The notes beneath the pieces were generated by a model. It was given only the letters and a program-made list of their open reading frames with translations, did no database searches and was not told the origin of the DNA. From Acidimicrobiaceae bacterium (lineage in GTDB: Bacteria > Actinomycetota > Acidimicrobiia > Acidimicrobiales > RAAP-2), in assembly GCA_003133665.1 (NCBI GenBank), contig PKYK01000077.1, positions 1-38,404 of the forward strand: 38,404 nt of DNA. Direction: 5' to 3'. The position numbers were made by a program, and so were the translations under genes. Position 1 is the first letter of the stretch, and each line of letters starts with the position of its first letter. This document shows, in pieces, positions 1 to 7,342 of the stretch.

Positions 1-17
1 GTGATGGCTGGTTACAC

Positions 18-3011
18 CTAGGGCACCGGAGTGTCGGAGGACTGCTTGGCGGCCTCGAGCACCTCGTGGGGCACGACGGTGCCCGGTCGGTTCGAGGGGT
101 CGTTCGCGAGGAAGCGGCCGAGCACGGGCAGTTCGGTCAGCGATTCGGCCCGCAGCACGGCCGCGGCGACGGGTACGAAGCTCTCGGCGGCGGGGTAGAC
201 CAGGTAGCGCGGCAGCCACGAGGGGTGGTACTTCGCGTTGAAGGCCCACAGGGACTCGATGGGCAGGATGCCCGAGAGTCGCCGCAGCGCCCAGCGTTCC
301 ACCCGGGTGATGGTCCCCTCGCCGGGCTCGCTCTCGAGGATCGAGCGGAAGGCCGAGAAGTTGAGGCTCAGACCACGTCCGCCCTGGCTGCGCAGGTGCT
401 CGATCGTCGAGCAGAGGGCGAAGTCGATCAGCCCGTTGGGGTGGTCCCCGGGGTCGCGGCGCATGAGGTCGAGCGAGTACCCGTTGATCGCCGGGGAGGG
501 GACGAACTGGCAGACGGCGACGGGCGTGGCGTCGGGGCTGTGCACGACGGTCAACAGCAGCCCCTTGTCCTTGGGGTTGAAGAGTCGGCCCAGCATCATC
601 GAGAAGCCGCGCTCGGCCTCGCCGCGGCGCAGCATCGAGATCAGGTCGAGGATGTCGGCCACGCGACTGGGGTCGATCTCGGACGGGTCGAGGAATTCGA
701 CCGTGTAGCCGTTGCGCGCCAGTCGCGAGCAGGCCTGGCGAAGGCCCTTCATCTTGCCCCCCTCGAGCGAGAACGTGGCGCAGTCGACGATCGCCTCGTC
801 GCCGATGTAGAGGTAGTGCAGTCCGGCGGCGTGGTAGATCGGCAGCCACTCCTCGCCGGCGCCCATGATGCCGATCGTCCAGCCGCGGGCCTCGGCGTAC
901 GCGCGAAAGGCGCTGAAGGCCTCGCTGCGCTCGGCCTCGGGACCGATCGGATCGGGCGAGACCAGGGCGACGCCGCCGTAGACGGCGTAGGCGACGAGCG
1001 AGTCGCGGAAGAAGAAGAACTGCTTGTCGTCACGCAGCGCGAAGTAGTCGAGGGTGCCTCGCCCGTGGCGGCGCACGATCTCGCGGGCGCGAAACTCGGC
1101 GAGCCGCCGTTCGGCGCTCGTGCCCTTCTCCGAGAGTCGCCGGTCCACGACGGGCCGCGTCACCAGGTAGAACGCCGAGACGATGAGCGACATGCCGATG
1201 GTGATCAGGGTGGGATTGATGAAGTCACCGACGAAGTCGGGCAGGACGATGTTGCTCTGACCGACCAGTCGCTCGATGCAGGCCATCAGCACCACGCCGA
1301 ACGAGGGCAGGTGGTGGCGCCCGGCCGACGCCTCGATGCCCAGGGCCGCCGCGACGACGGTGACGGTGCCGACCAGGGCCAACCGCGGCAGGGCCGCGCC
1401 CAGGCTGGATCGGTCGGTCGAGGCCTGGAATCGCTCGCGCTGCACGACCAGCAGCCCGAGAATGGAGGCGGCCACGATCGACGAGGCGACGCTGCCGCCA
1501 CGCGCCAGGTGCGCCACGATGGTGACCGTCAGGGCGCCGACCGCGAAGAACCAGGCGCGACGCTGCCCGCGACGCAGACCACGGGCCATCATGATCATCC
1601 CGACGCCCGCGACGGCGGTCACCGCCGCCGCCGACTGGGCGACCCCCAGGGGCAGGATGGAGAGCACCGTGTGGAGCCGGCTGCGCAGCGGCGGCGACGC
1701 GGTCACGATGACGTTGATCAGTCCGTCGAGAAAGAGCAGTCCGCTCGCCCAGCGGCGCACGGTGCGCTGGCGGCGTTGCGCCTGCAGCCGGTCGACCGTG
1801 ACGGGGAAGGGGTTGCCGGTGGGCCACGAACCGACCGTCATGGTCGCCTCCGAGGGGGACGGCTGGAGGGGAGGGCCGGCGACCAGGCGTTCGAGCAGCG
1901 TTCCGCGTCGGCGGGGCGACTGTCCGGCGTAGAGACGGACCTGGACCGCGCTCGCGGCCTCGATCTCGACGATGCCGAGCCGCTCCACGGAGGTGAAGAC
2001 GGGGGGAAGGCCGAGTCGCCCCCGACGCTCGATGATGACGGTCCGTGAGGGTCCCGGCGCGGCGCTCACGCCCCGATCGAGGAACGCGAGCGCCGGGCGC
2101 GGGGCGCCGCCCACCACGGCACCCGCGCCGCCTCGTTCGGCGACGCGCCGCGCGAATTCCAGTGCGTCGACGTCGTCAACGGTCGTGAGCGCCAGGGGCT
2201 CGCTCAGTCCGGGCGCCTGGTTGGAGCGCACGTGGTGGCGAAAGCGCCCCCGGACGATGAGTCCCGCGCACCCGACGACCACGGCCTCGAGGGTCGCGAT
2301 GAGCAGCAGGTTGAGTACGAGGTTCCCCCAGAAACTCTGCGTGTGGGGGGTATGGACATGGATCTCGTGGTGCGTGAAGTGGCTAACGACCTCCATCAAC
2401 GAGTTCAGGAGGTCGAAGGCCACCATCGCCAGTGCCGGAAACCACACCCAACCCCCGAGGCGCCGGTACAGCACGCGCGACGCGACGAAGCGGGGCAGCG
2501 CGTCGGGGTCCTCGAGCCGGTCGGCGTCGGCGCGGTCGTTCTCGTCGGCCCGCGATACGTCGACCGCGCAGGTCCCCGCGGCGACGGCCAGGTCGCGCAC
2601 GCCGCTCGCGGTGGCGACCTGGAGGATGAGGTCGCTCGCGAGGGTGACGCCGAGGGTCTCGAGCGTCGCTTGGGCGGCCGGACTCCCGCGTAGTTCTGCG
2701 TCGTCGCTGCCGGGCAGCACGAAGAGCGAGTGGCTGGCGTTGCTGGTGAACGAGGTGACGGCGTGGCGCAGTTCGGGAAGGGCCCCGAGGGTGGCCCCGA
2801 CGAAGCCGGCGAAGTCGGTCGTCGCGTCGGGGTAGAAGAAATTGCCCGCCACCACCACCACGGCGGGGTCGTCGATGTCGTCCAGGAGGTCGACGAACTC
2901 GCGAACGGGTCGGCTGGCGGCGTCGGTGGTGGGAGAGAGTGAGAGGTCGCTCACCACGTAGACGTGGTGTCCGTAGGGGATTGGTAGCGTTTGACGGTCG
3001 GTCGCTCCCAC
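18..3011 (-). CDS. Membrane protein: degenerate calcineurin-like phosphoesterase domain fused to MprF-like (DUF2156) aminoacyl-phosphatidylglycerol synthase C-terminus
   Basis: A 997-residue protein starting at GTG. Residues about 15-150 look like a metallophosphoesterase fold (SDLSL at 21-25, VVAGNFF near 53-59, LPGSDD at 99-104), but the usual DxH, GDxxD and GNHD metal ligands are altered, so catalysis there is doubtful. Two membrane segments follow (about 185-212 and 227-255), then a soluble stretch, then about six more between 420 and 620. The last ~350 residues (from about 630) carry the DUF2156 domain of MprF/LysX-type enzymes, which transfer an amino acid from aminoacyl-tRNA to phosphatidylglycerol; the DYFALR, KQFFFF and MGAGEEWLPIY blocks fit. 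Inferred role: changing membrane lipid charge. The gene is divergent from the HAD gene, with only 28 bases between their starts. The family call for the C-terminus is firm; the N-terminal call is moderate. Confidence 0.8.
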   Translation of the reverse strand: MGATDRQTLPIPYGHHVYVVSDLSLSPTTDAASRPVREFVDLLDDIDDPAVVVVAGNFFYPDATTDFAGFVGATLGALPELRHAVTSFTSNASHSLFVLPGSDDAELRGSPAAQATLETLGVTLASDLILQVATASGVRDLAVAAGTCAVDVSRADENDRADADRLEDPDALPRFVASRVLYRRLGGWVWFPALAMVAFDLLNSLMEVVSHFTHHEIHVHTPHTQSFWGNLVLNLLLIATLEAVVVGCAGLIVRGRFRHHVRSNQAPGLSEPLALTTVDDVDALEFARRVAERGGAGAVVGGAPRPALAFLDRGVSAAPGPSRTVIIERRGRLGLPPVFTSVERLGIVEIEAASAVQVRLYAGQSPRRRGTLLERLVAGPPLQPSPSEATMTVGSWPTGNPFPVTVDRLQAQRRQRTVRRWASGLLFLDGLINVIVTASPPLRSRLHTVLSILPLGVAQSAAAVTAVAGVGMIMMARGLRRGQRRAWFFAVGALTVTIVAHLARGGSVASSIVAASILGLLVVQRERFQASTDRSSLGAALPRLALVGTVTVVAAALGIEASAGRHHLPSFGVVLMACIERLVGQSNIVLPDFVGDFINPTLITIGMSLIVSAFYLVTRPVVDRRLSEKGTSAERRLAEFRAREIVRRHGRGTLDYFALRDDKQFFFFRDSLVAYAVYGGVALVSPDPIGPEAERSEAFSAFRAYAEARGWTIGIMGAGEEWLPIYHAAGLHYLYIGDEAIVDCATFSLEGGKMKGLRQACSRLARNGYTVEFLDPSEIDPSRVADILDLISMLRRGEAERGFSMMLGRLFNPKDKGLLLTVVHSPDATPVAVCQFVPSPAINGYSLDLMRRDPGDHPNGLIDFALCSTIEHLRSQGGRGLSLNFSAFRSILESEPGEGTITRVERWALRRLSGILPIESLWAFNAKYHPSWLPRYLVYPAAESFVPVAAAVLRAESLTELPVLGRFLANDPSNRPGTVVPHEVLEAAKQSSDTPVP

Positions 3012-3039
3012 GGGGTCTAGTCTCGCAGAGTTCCCCCCC

Positions 3040-3555
3040 GTGAGCGCCGGGGACCTGAAACCGCTGATGACATCTGACTACGTACGAGAGAACTGGCACT
3101 GGCGTGCCGAACCGCTGGTATCGGGACCGGCGGTGATCTTCGACATCGACGGCGTGCTGGCCGACGCCGCCGGACGACAGCACTATCTGGACTGGGGCGA
3201 TTGGAAAAGCTTCTTTGACGCCTGCGGCGACGACCCCATCATCGAAGAGATCGAACGACTGCTCGAGTTGCTCGACTCGTCGCTGACGATCGTGTTGCTG
3301 ACGGGCCGTCCTCGACGGGTCCAGCCCCACACCCTCGCCTGGTTGGAGCGTTACGGACTGCGCTGGGACCTACTCATCATGCGCGAGTACGGCGACTACT
3401 CGGGCGTGGATGAGTTCAAGCGCGGCGCCGTGCGCGATCTCGTGGCGCACGGCTTCGACGTGCGCCTCGCCCTCGACGATGATCCCAAGAACCACGCGAT
3501 GTACATCAGCGAGAACGTGCCGTGCATCTACATCCATTCGGGTTACTACCTGTAG
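3040..3555 (+). CDS. HAD-superfamily phosphatase (polynucleotide 3'-phosphatase-like)
   Basis: A 171-residue protein holding one HAD phosphatase domain. Motif I is FDIDGVL with the DxD pair at D35/D37, motif II is LLTGR with T88, the motif III lysine is probably K127 in DEFKRG, and motif IV is the acidic run LALDDDPKN (D146-D148). HAD enzymes hydrolyse phosphoesters through an aspartyl-phosphate intermediate. The short cap and the R-P-R after the TGR resemble the phosphatase half of polynucleotide kinase-phosphatase, but no kinase domain is present and the substrate is unknown. The start shown is GTG 3040; ATG 3067 would remove nine residues without touching the domain. A TANNNT box at 3018-3023 lies in the very short divergent intergenic region. 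Confidence 0.8.
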   Translation: MSAGDLKPLMTSDYVRENWHWRAEPLVSGPAVIFDIDGVLADAAGRQHYLDWGDWKSFFDACGDDPIIEEIERLLELLDSSLTIVLLTGRPRRVQPHTLAWLERYGLRWDLLIMREYGDYSGVDEFKRGAVRDLVAHGFDVRLALDDDPKNHAMYISENVPCIYIHSGYYL

Positions 3556-3572
3556 TTCTCTCGTGATCCCCC

Positions 3573-3596
3573 CTCGCTCAGCGCTGAGCTGGCGAG
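3573..3596 (+). terminator. Hairpin after the HAD gene, possible terminator
   Basis: CTCGC pairs with GCGAG and the inner CAGC pairs with GCTG, 18 bases after the HAD stop codon. There is no T tract, so intrinsic termination is uncertain. Confidence 0.25.
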
Positions 3597-3805
3597 CGTG
3601 ATCGGACGACGGATTCGCTGACTCGCGTCAGTGGCCTCACGCCGATCGACCTCGCCGCCCCCGGCTTCGATGATCGGTTTCGTCGGTTGGGGGGTTTCTG
3701 TTCTGGCTGCGCGAGGGCGCGTTTGGAGACCGTCCGATCTCGCACGGGCGGCTGGTCCTGCACGAGACCGGTGCCCTCGTCGCGCTGGGCCCTCGGCGGA
3801 GTTGA
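3588..3805 (+). pseudogene. Possible frameshifted coding remnant
   Basis: This stretch between two convergent genes has no intact gene. One frame reads protein-like from 3588 to about 3695 (contains TPIDLAAPGFDDRFRRLGG), and another frame takes over from about 3692 to the TGA at 3803-3805 (contains FWLREGAFGDRPISHG). Joined by one frameshift they give a smooth 70-residue tail without a start codon. I recognise no family, and chance open frames are common at this GC content. Confidence 0.2.
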
Positions 3806-3806
3806 A

Positions 3807-5249
3807 CTAGGTCGGAAGAAACGCGAGCGCCTCGCGCGCGGCGCGCCGACCCGAACCAATGCTGGCCGGTACGCCGACGCCGTCGTAGGCGCTGCCGGCG
3901 AGGGCGATGCGCAGCGGCGCGCCCGCGGCCTTGGCCGCCGCGACCAACTGGTCGTGGCCGACGTAGTACTGCGGAAGCCCGTGGGGCCAGCGTTGCACGA
4001 GCGTCTCGCTCGGCTGGCCGAAGCGGGCGAGCAGCACCCGGAGCTCGTCGGCCACGCGTTGGGTGAGCTCTTCGTCGTTCATCGTCACCCAGCGGGGATC
4101 GTCGATTCGTCCGACGTGCGCGCGCACGACCACGTCCTCTTCACGGTGCAGGTGTGGCCACTTGCGATCGAGGAACGTGATCGCCGTCACCATCATCGAC
4201 CCCTCGCCGGACCACATCGTGGCGAGGGGCACCAGCACGCCGGTGCCGTGCTCGGGCAGCTCGATCTGCGACCGTGCCAGACAGAAGGTCACCATCGCCG
4301 CGCCGGCGCTGGCGACCCCACGCAACGCGTCGAGGGCGGGGTCCACGTGACCCAGCAGGTGTCCGGTGACCGCGGCGGGGGTCGCCAGCACCAGCGCGTC
4401 GGCCGGCGTGGTGGTCGTGGCGGTGTCGACCTCCCACGGGTAGTCGCCCGCCGGCGAGCGGCGCAGCGCCGTCACCCGCACGTCGGTGCGCAGCACGACG
4501 CCGCGCTCGCCGAGTTGGCGGGCCAGTTCTTCGGGGAGTGAGCCGACGCCGCTCCGCAGCGAGTAGAACATCGGGGCGCCCGAGACCGCCGGTGCGCTCG
4601 GACCCGGGTTCACCGTTGCCTGCGGCCGCATCGCCTTCATCAGCGAGCCGCCTCGGTGGGCGGCGGCGAGCAGCGCGGGGAAGACCGACTTGGCGGAGAG
4701 TTCGTCGATGCGGCCCGCTTGGATGCCACCCACCATCGGTTCGATGAATTGGTACGCCAGCTCGTCGCCGAGTTTGGCTCGGACGATTTCGCCGATGGTG
4801 GCGTCGTCGCCGACGTGGAGTCGCTTCGGCAGGAGCTCATCGCGACGCGCGTGCAGACGGGCCCGCCAGCTGAGACCCCGCAACGTCTTGAGTTGCGCTG
4901 ACGACGTGGGCACCCCGAGCGCGAGCCCGGTCGGTATCTCGTAGAGCGAGCCACGCAGCCACAGGCTCGCCCCGCTCGCCGCGATGGCTTCGAGCCGGTC
5001 CTCCCAGCCCAGTTCGCGCACCAGCGTGGTCGCCTCGGGTCGTCGCGCGAGGAAACCGTCGGCGCCGAGGTCAATCGGGCGACCCGCGAAGGTGGTCGTC
5101 GCCAGCGCACCGCCCAGTCGAGCGTTCGCCTCAACGAGCTCGACCCTCGGCGTTGCGTCCGAGGGGCCGTCGGCACCCCCGGTGAGCTCCCACGCCGCCG
5201 CGAGCCCGCTGATGCCCCCGCCGACGACGACGACCGAAGCGCGCGACAC
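3807..5249 (-). CDS. hemY: Protoporphyrinogen/coproporphyrinogen III oxidase
   Basis: A 480-residue FAD-dependent oxidase of the HemY/CgoX family. It opens with a dinucleotide-binding motif (VVGGGISGLAAAWEL, about residues 7-21) and ends with the family's FAD-contacting C-terminus (YDGVGVPASIGSG). In actinobacteria this enzyme oxidises coproporphyrinogen III to coproporphyrin III in the coproporphyrin-dependent haem route. The start is GTG directly after the hemH TAG stop with no gap, so it is likely translationally coupled as the last gene of hemE-hemH-hemY. The gene for the final decarboxylase (hemQ/chdC) is not in the window. Confidence 0.93.
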   Translation of the reverse strand: MSRASVVVVGGGISGLAAAWELTGGADGPSDATPRVELVEANARLGGALATTTFAGRPIDLGADGFLARRPEATTLVRELGWEDRLEAIAASGASLWLRGSLYEIPTGLALGVPTSSAQLKTLRGLSWRARLHARRDELLPKRLHVGDDATIGEIVRAKLGDELAYQFIEPMVGGIQAGRIDELSAKSVFPALLAAAHRGGSLMKAMRPQATVNPGPSAPAVSGAPMFYSLRSGVGSLPEELARQLGERGVVLRTDVRVTALRRSPAGDYPWEVDTATTTTPADALVLATPAAVTGHLLGHVDPALDALRGVASAGAAMVTFCLARSQIELPEHGTGVLVPLATMWSGEGSMMVTAITFLDRKWPHLHREEDVVVRAHVGRIDDPRWVTMNDEELTQRVADELRVLLARFGQPSETLVQRWPHGLPQYYVGHDQLVAAAKAAGAPLRIALAGSAYDGVGVPASIGSGRRAAREALAFLPT

Positions 5250-6161
5250 CTAGGCCGCCGCGATTCGAATCACGTCGGCCAGAATCGACACGAATTCGGG
5301 GTCGTCGTTGAGCGAGCTGGTGCGCACGAGATTGAGACCGATCTCCTTCGCGACCCCTTGGGCCTCGACGTCGATGTCGAAGAGAACCTCGAGGTGGTCA
5401 GCGACGAAACCAATGGGGCACGACACGATGTCGGTCACGCCCTCGCCCTTCTTCGTGCGCAGCACTTCGAGGATGTCGGGACCGATCCAGGGGTCGGCGG
5501 TGCGACCGGCGGACTGCCACGCGATATCCCATCGGCTGACGCCGGCGATCTTGGCCGCGCGCTCGGCGCTCTCGCGAAGCTGGTCGGGGTACGTGTCGCC
5601 GTTGGCGAGAATCTTCTCCGGTAGCGAGTGCGCCGAGAACAGGACTTCGGTGGTGCGGTGTCGGTTCCCCGGCACCTTGTCGAGGGCTTCGTTCACGCGC
5701 CGCGCGATGAGTTCGAGAAAGCCCGGCGCCTGCCACCACGCCCCGACGGCGACGAACGACACGTCGTCGCCCAGCGCCGCGCGTGCGCGGTCCATGTACT
5801 GATCGGTCGACATCGATGACGAGTGCGGCGCGAGCGCCAACCCGATCACCGTCGTGATGCCGTCGCGGCGAAACGACTCGGCCGTGGCCTCGAGCAGCGG
5901 AGGCTCGTACTTCGATCCGAAGCGGACGTCGAACCGGCCGGGGGCGACGGCGTCGAGGGCCGCGGCGATGCCGTGCACCTGGTCGGCGGTGCGCCGGGCG
6001 AGGGGTGACGTCCCGCCGATGGCGTTGTAGCGACGTACCAGGTCAGCCAGCAGTTCTGGGGTCGGCGGCCGCCCGTGGCGGATGCGCGTGTAGTACGCCT
6101 CGACGTCCTCGGGCGTCGAGGGCGTGCCGTACGCCATGATCAGAACTCCGGTCGTGCTCAC
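5250..6161 (-). CDS. hemH: Ferrochelatase (coproporphyrin ferrochelatase)
   Basis: A 303-residue ferrochelatase, which inserts Fe(II) into coproporphyrin III (or protoporphyrin IX). The catalytic histidine is H178 in FSAHSLPEKI, the partner glutamate E258 in GFVADHLEVL, and Y11 in MAYGTP matches the axial tyrosine of Bacillus-type CpfC enzymes. Length matches the single-domain soluble form. Only one cysteine is evident (C248), so the [2Fe-2S] cluster known in some actinobacterial ferrochelatases is probably absent. The GTG start overlaps the hemE TGA stop by four bases (GTGA), showing coupling within the hemEHY operon. Confidence 0.95.
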   Translation of the reverse strand: MSTTGVLIMAYGTPSTPEDVEAYYTRIRHGRPPTPELLADLVRRYNAIGGTSPLARRTADQVHGIAAALDAVAPGRFDVRFGSKYEPPLLEATAESFRRDGITTVIGLALAPHSSSMSTDQYMDRARAALGDDVSFVAVGAWWQAPGFLELIARRVNEALDKVPGNRHRTTEVLFSAHSLPEKILANGDTYPDQLRESAERAAKIAGVSRWDIAWQSAGRTADPWIGPDILEVLRTKKGEGVTDIVSCPIGFVADHLEVLFDIDVEAQGVAKEIGLNLVRTSSLNDDPEFVSILADVIRIAAA

Positions 6162-7192
6162 CGAACTCCTGCTCTTCCCTCGTCGTGCACGACGCGAACC
6201 ACGGCCTCGAGGACCGCGGGGTCGGTCGTGGGCAGTACGCCGTGTCCCAGATTGAAGATGTGGCCGGCCTCTCGACCGGCTCGAACCAAGACCTCTCGGG
6301 CCGCCTCGACGCCGAGCTCGACGCCGCTGAGACAGCGCGCGGGATCGAGGTTTCCCTGCACGGGCTTTGCGCCCACGCGACGACGTCCGTCGTCAAGGTC
6401 CACGTGCCAGTCGATGCCCATCACCGAACTGCCGGCGCCACTCATCAGGTCGAGCAGTTCACCGGTGCCGACGCCGAACAGGATGGTCGGCACGTGCAGA
6501 TCGGCGATGCCCGCGAGCACCCGCTCGGTCGCGGGCAACGCGAAGCGTCGGTACTCGTCTCGGGTGAGCGCACCGGCCCACGAGTCGAAGAGCTGGACGG
6601 CCTGGGCGCCGTGGGCGATCTGGGCGCGCAGGAACGACACGGTGATCGCCACCAGTCGATCGATGAGCAGGTCGAAGAGCGCGGGGTCTCGGTGCATGAG
6701 CCCCTTGATGACCGCGAAGTCCCGGGTCGCGGCGCCCTCGACGAGGTAACTGGCGACGGTGAACGGCGCCCCGGCGAAGCCGATGAGCGGCGTGGCCGAC
6801 GCCTTGAGCTCCCCGACGACCAGATCGACGGTGGCGGTCACGTGGGCGATGTCGGCGTCCGTGAGGTCGCGCAGTCGCTCGAGGTCGGCGCGGCCCGCGA
6901 AGGGATGGGCGATCACCGGTCCGCGGCCCGGCACGACGTCGACGCCGAAGCCAATGGCGTGGTACGGCACCACGATGTCCGAGAAGAGGATCGCCGCGTC
7001 CACGCCATAGCGACGAACGGGTTGCAGCGTCACCTCGCAGGCCATCGCAGGGTCGGCGATGGCTTCCAGGATCGATCCGGTGCCCCGCAAGGCGCGATAC
7101 TCGGGCAGGGAACGACCGGCCTGGCGCATGAACCAGACGGGTACGTGGTCGACGTTCTCGCCACGACAGGCCCTGAGAAATACCGGCTCCAC
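6158..7192 (-). CDS. hemE: Uroporphyrinogen decarboxylase
   Basis: Converts uroporphyrinogen III to coproporphyrinogen III by four decarboxylations. The N-terminal signature PVWFMRQAGRSLPEYR and the later GFAGAPFTVASYLVEG block are intact. I chose GTG 7192, giving MEPVFLRACRGE, because AGAGGAGA lies just upstream as a ribosome binding site and the family normally starts near this point. An in-frame TTG at 7216 would add eight Lys/Arg-rich residues but overlaps the probable -10 box. First gene of the minus-strand operon hemE-hemH-hemY, divergent from the helicase gene. Confidence 0.95.
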   Translation of the reverse strand: MEPVFLRACRGENVDHVPVWFMRQAGRSLPEYRALRGTGSILEAIADPAMACEVTLQPVRRYGVDAAILFSDIVVPYHAIGFGVDVVPGRGPVIAHPFAGRADLERLRDLTDADIAHVTATVDLVVGELKASATPLIGFAGAPFTVASYLVEGAATRDFAVIKGLMHRDPALFDLLIDRLVAITVSFLRAQIAHGAQAVQLFDSWAGALTRDEYRRFALPATERVLAGIADLHVPTILFGVGTGELLDLMSGAGSSVMGIDWHVDLDDGRRRVGAKPVQGNLDPARCLSGVELGVEAAREVLVRAGREAGHIFNLGHGVLPTTDPAVLEAVVRVVHDEGRAGVR

Positions 7193-7214
7193 TGCTCTCC
7201 TCTTCTTCCCCCAC

Positions 7215-7220
7215 AATCTA
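7215..7220 (-). promoter_or_regulatory. hemE: Probable -10 box of the hemEHY operon
   Basis: On the minus strand the sequence reads TAGATT, 22 bases before the GTG start of hemE and followed by the AGAGGAGA binding site. No good -35 box is visible. Confidence 0.4.
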
Positions 7221-7298
7221 GGGGAGTTGACTCTTTCGTCTCACCGGTCAAGGGCTCGGGGTCACCATCTCTCTCTAGTGAGGGTGGTCCATTGCCAT

Positions 7299-7304
7299 TA
7301 GACT
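7299..7304 (+). promoter_or_regulatory. Possible -10 box of the helicase gene
   Basis: TAGACT lies 38 bases before the ATG at 7343, leaving room for a leader that contains the AAAGAGG ribosome binding site. A small GACCC/GGGTC inverted repeat follows at about 7311-7327. I did not see the rifamycin-associated element known from some helR promoters. Confidence 0.25.
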
Positions 7305-7342
7305 TGTCAGACCCCAATTTCGGGTCGCGGAAAGAGGTCGAC

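Noticed and set aside
66..2048. 660-codon plus-strand frame opposite the MprF-like gene
   Set aside because: Composition is low-complexity Gly/Arg/Asp with no domain, while the opposite strand has clear domains and helices.
6185..7342. N-terminal extension of the helicase frame antisense to hemE
   Set aside because: The real start is ATG 7343 with a ribosome binding site; the upstream part is a shadow of hemE with no helicase features.
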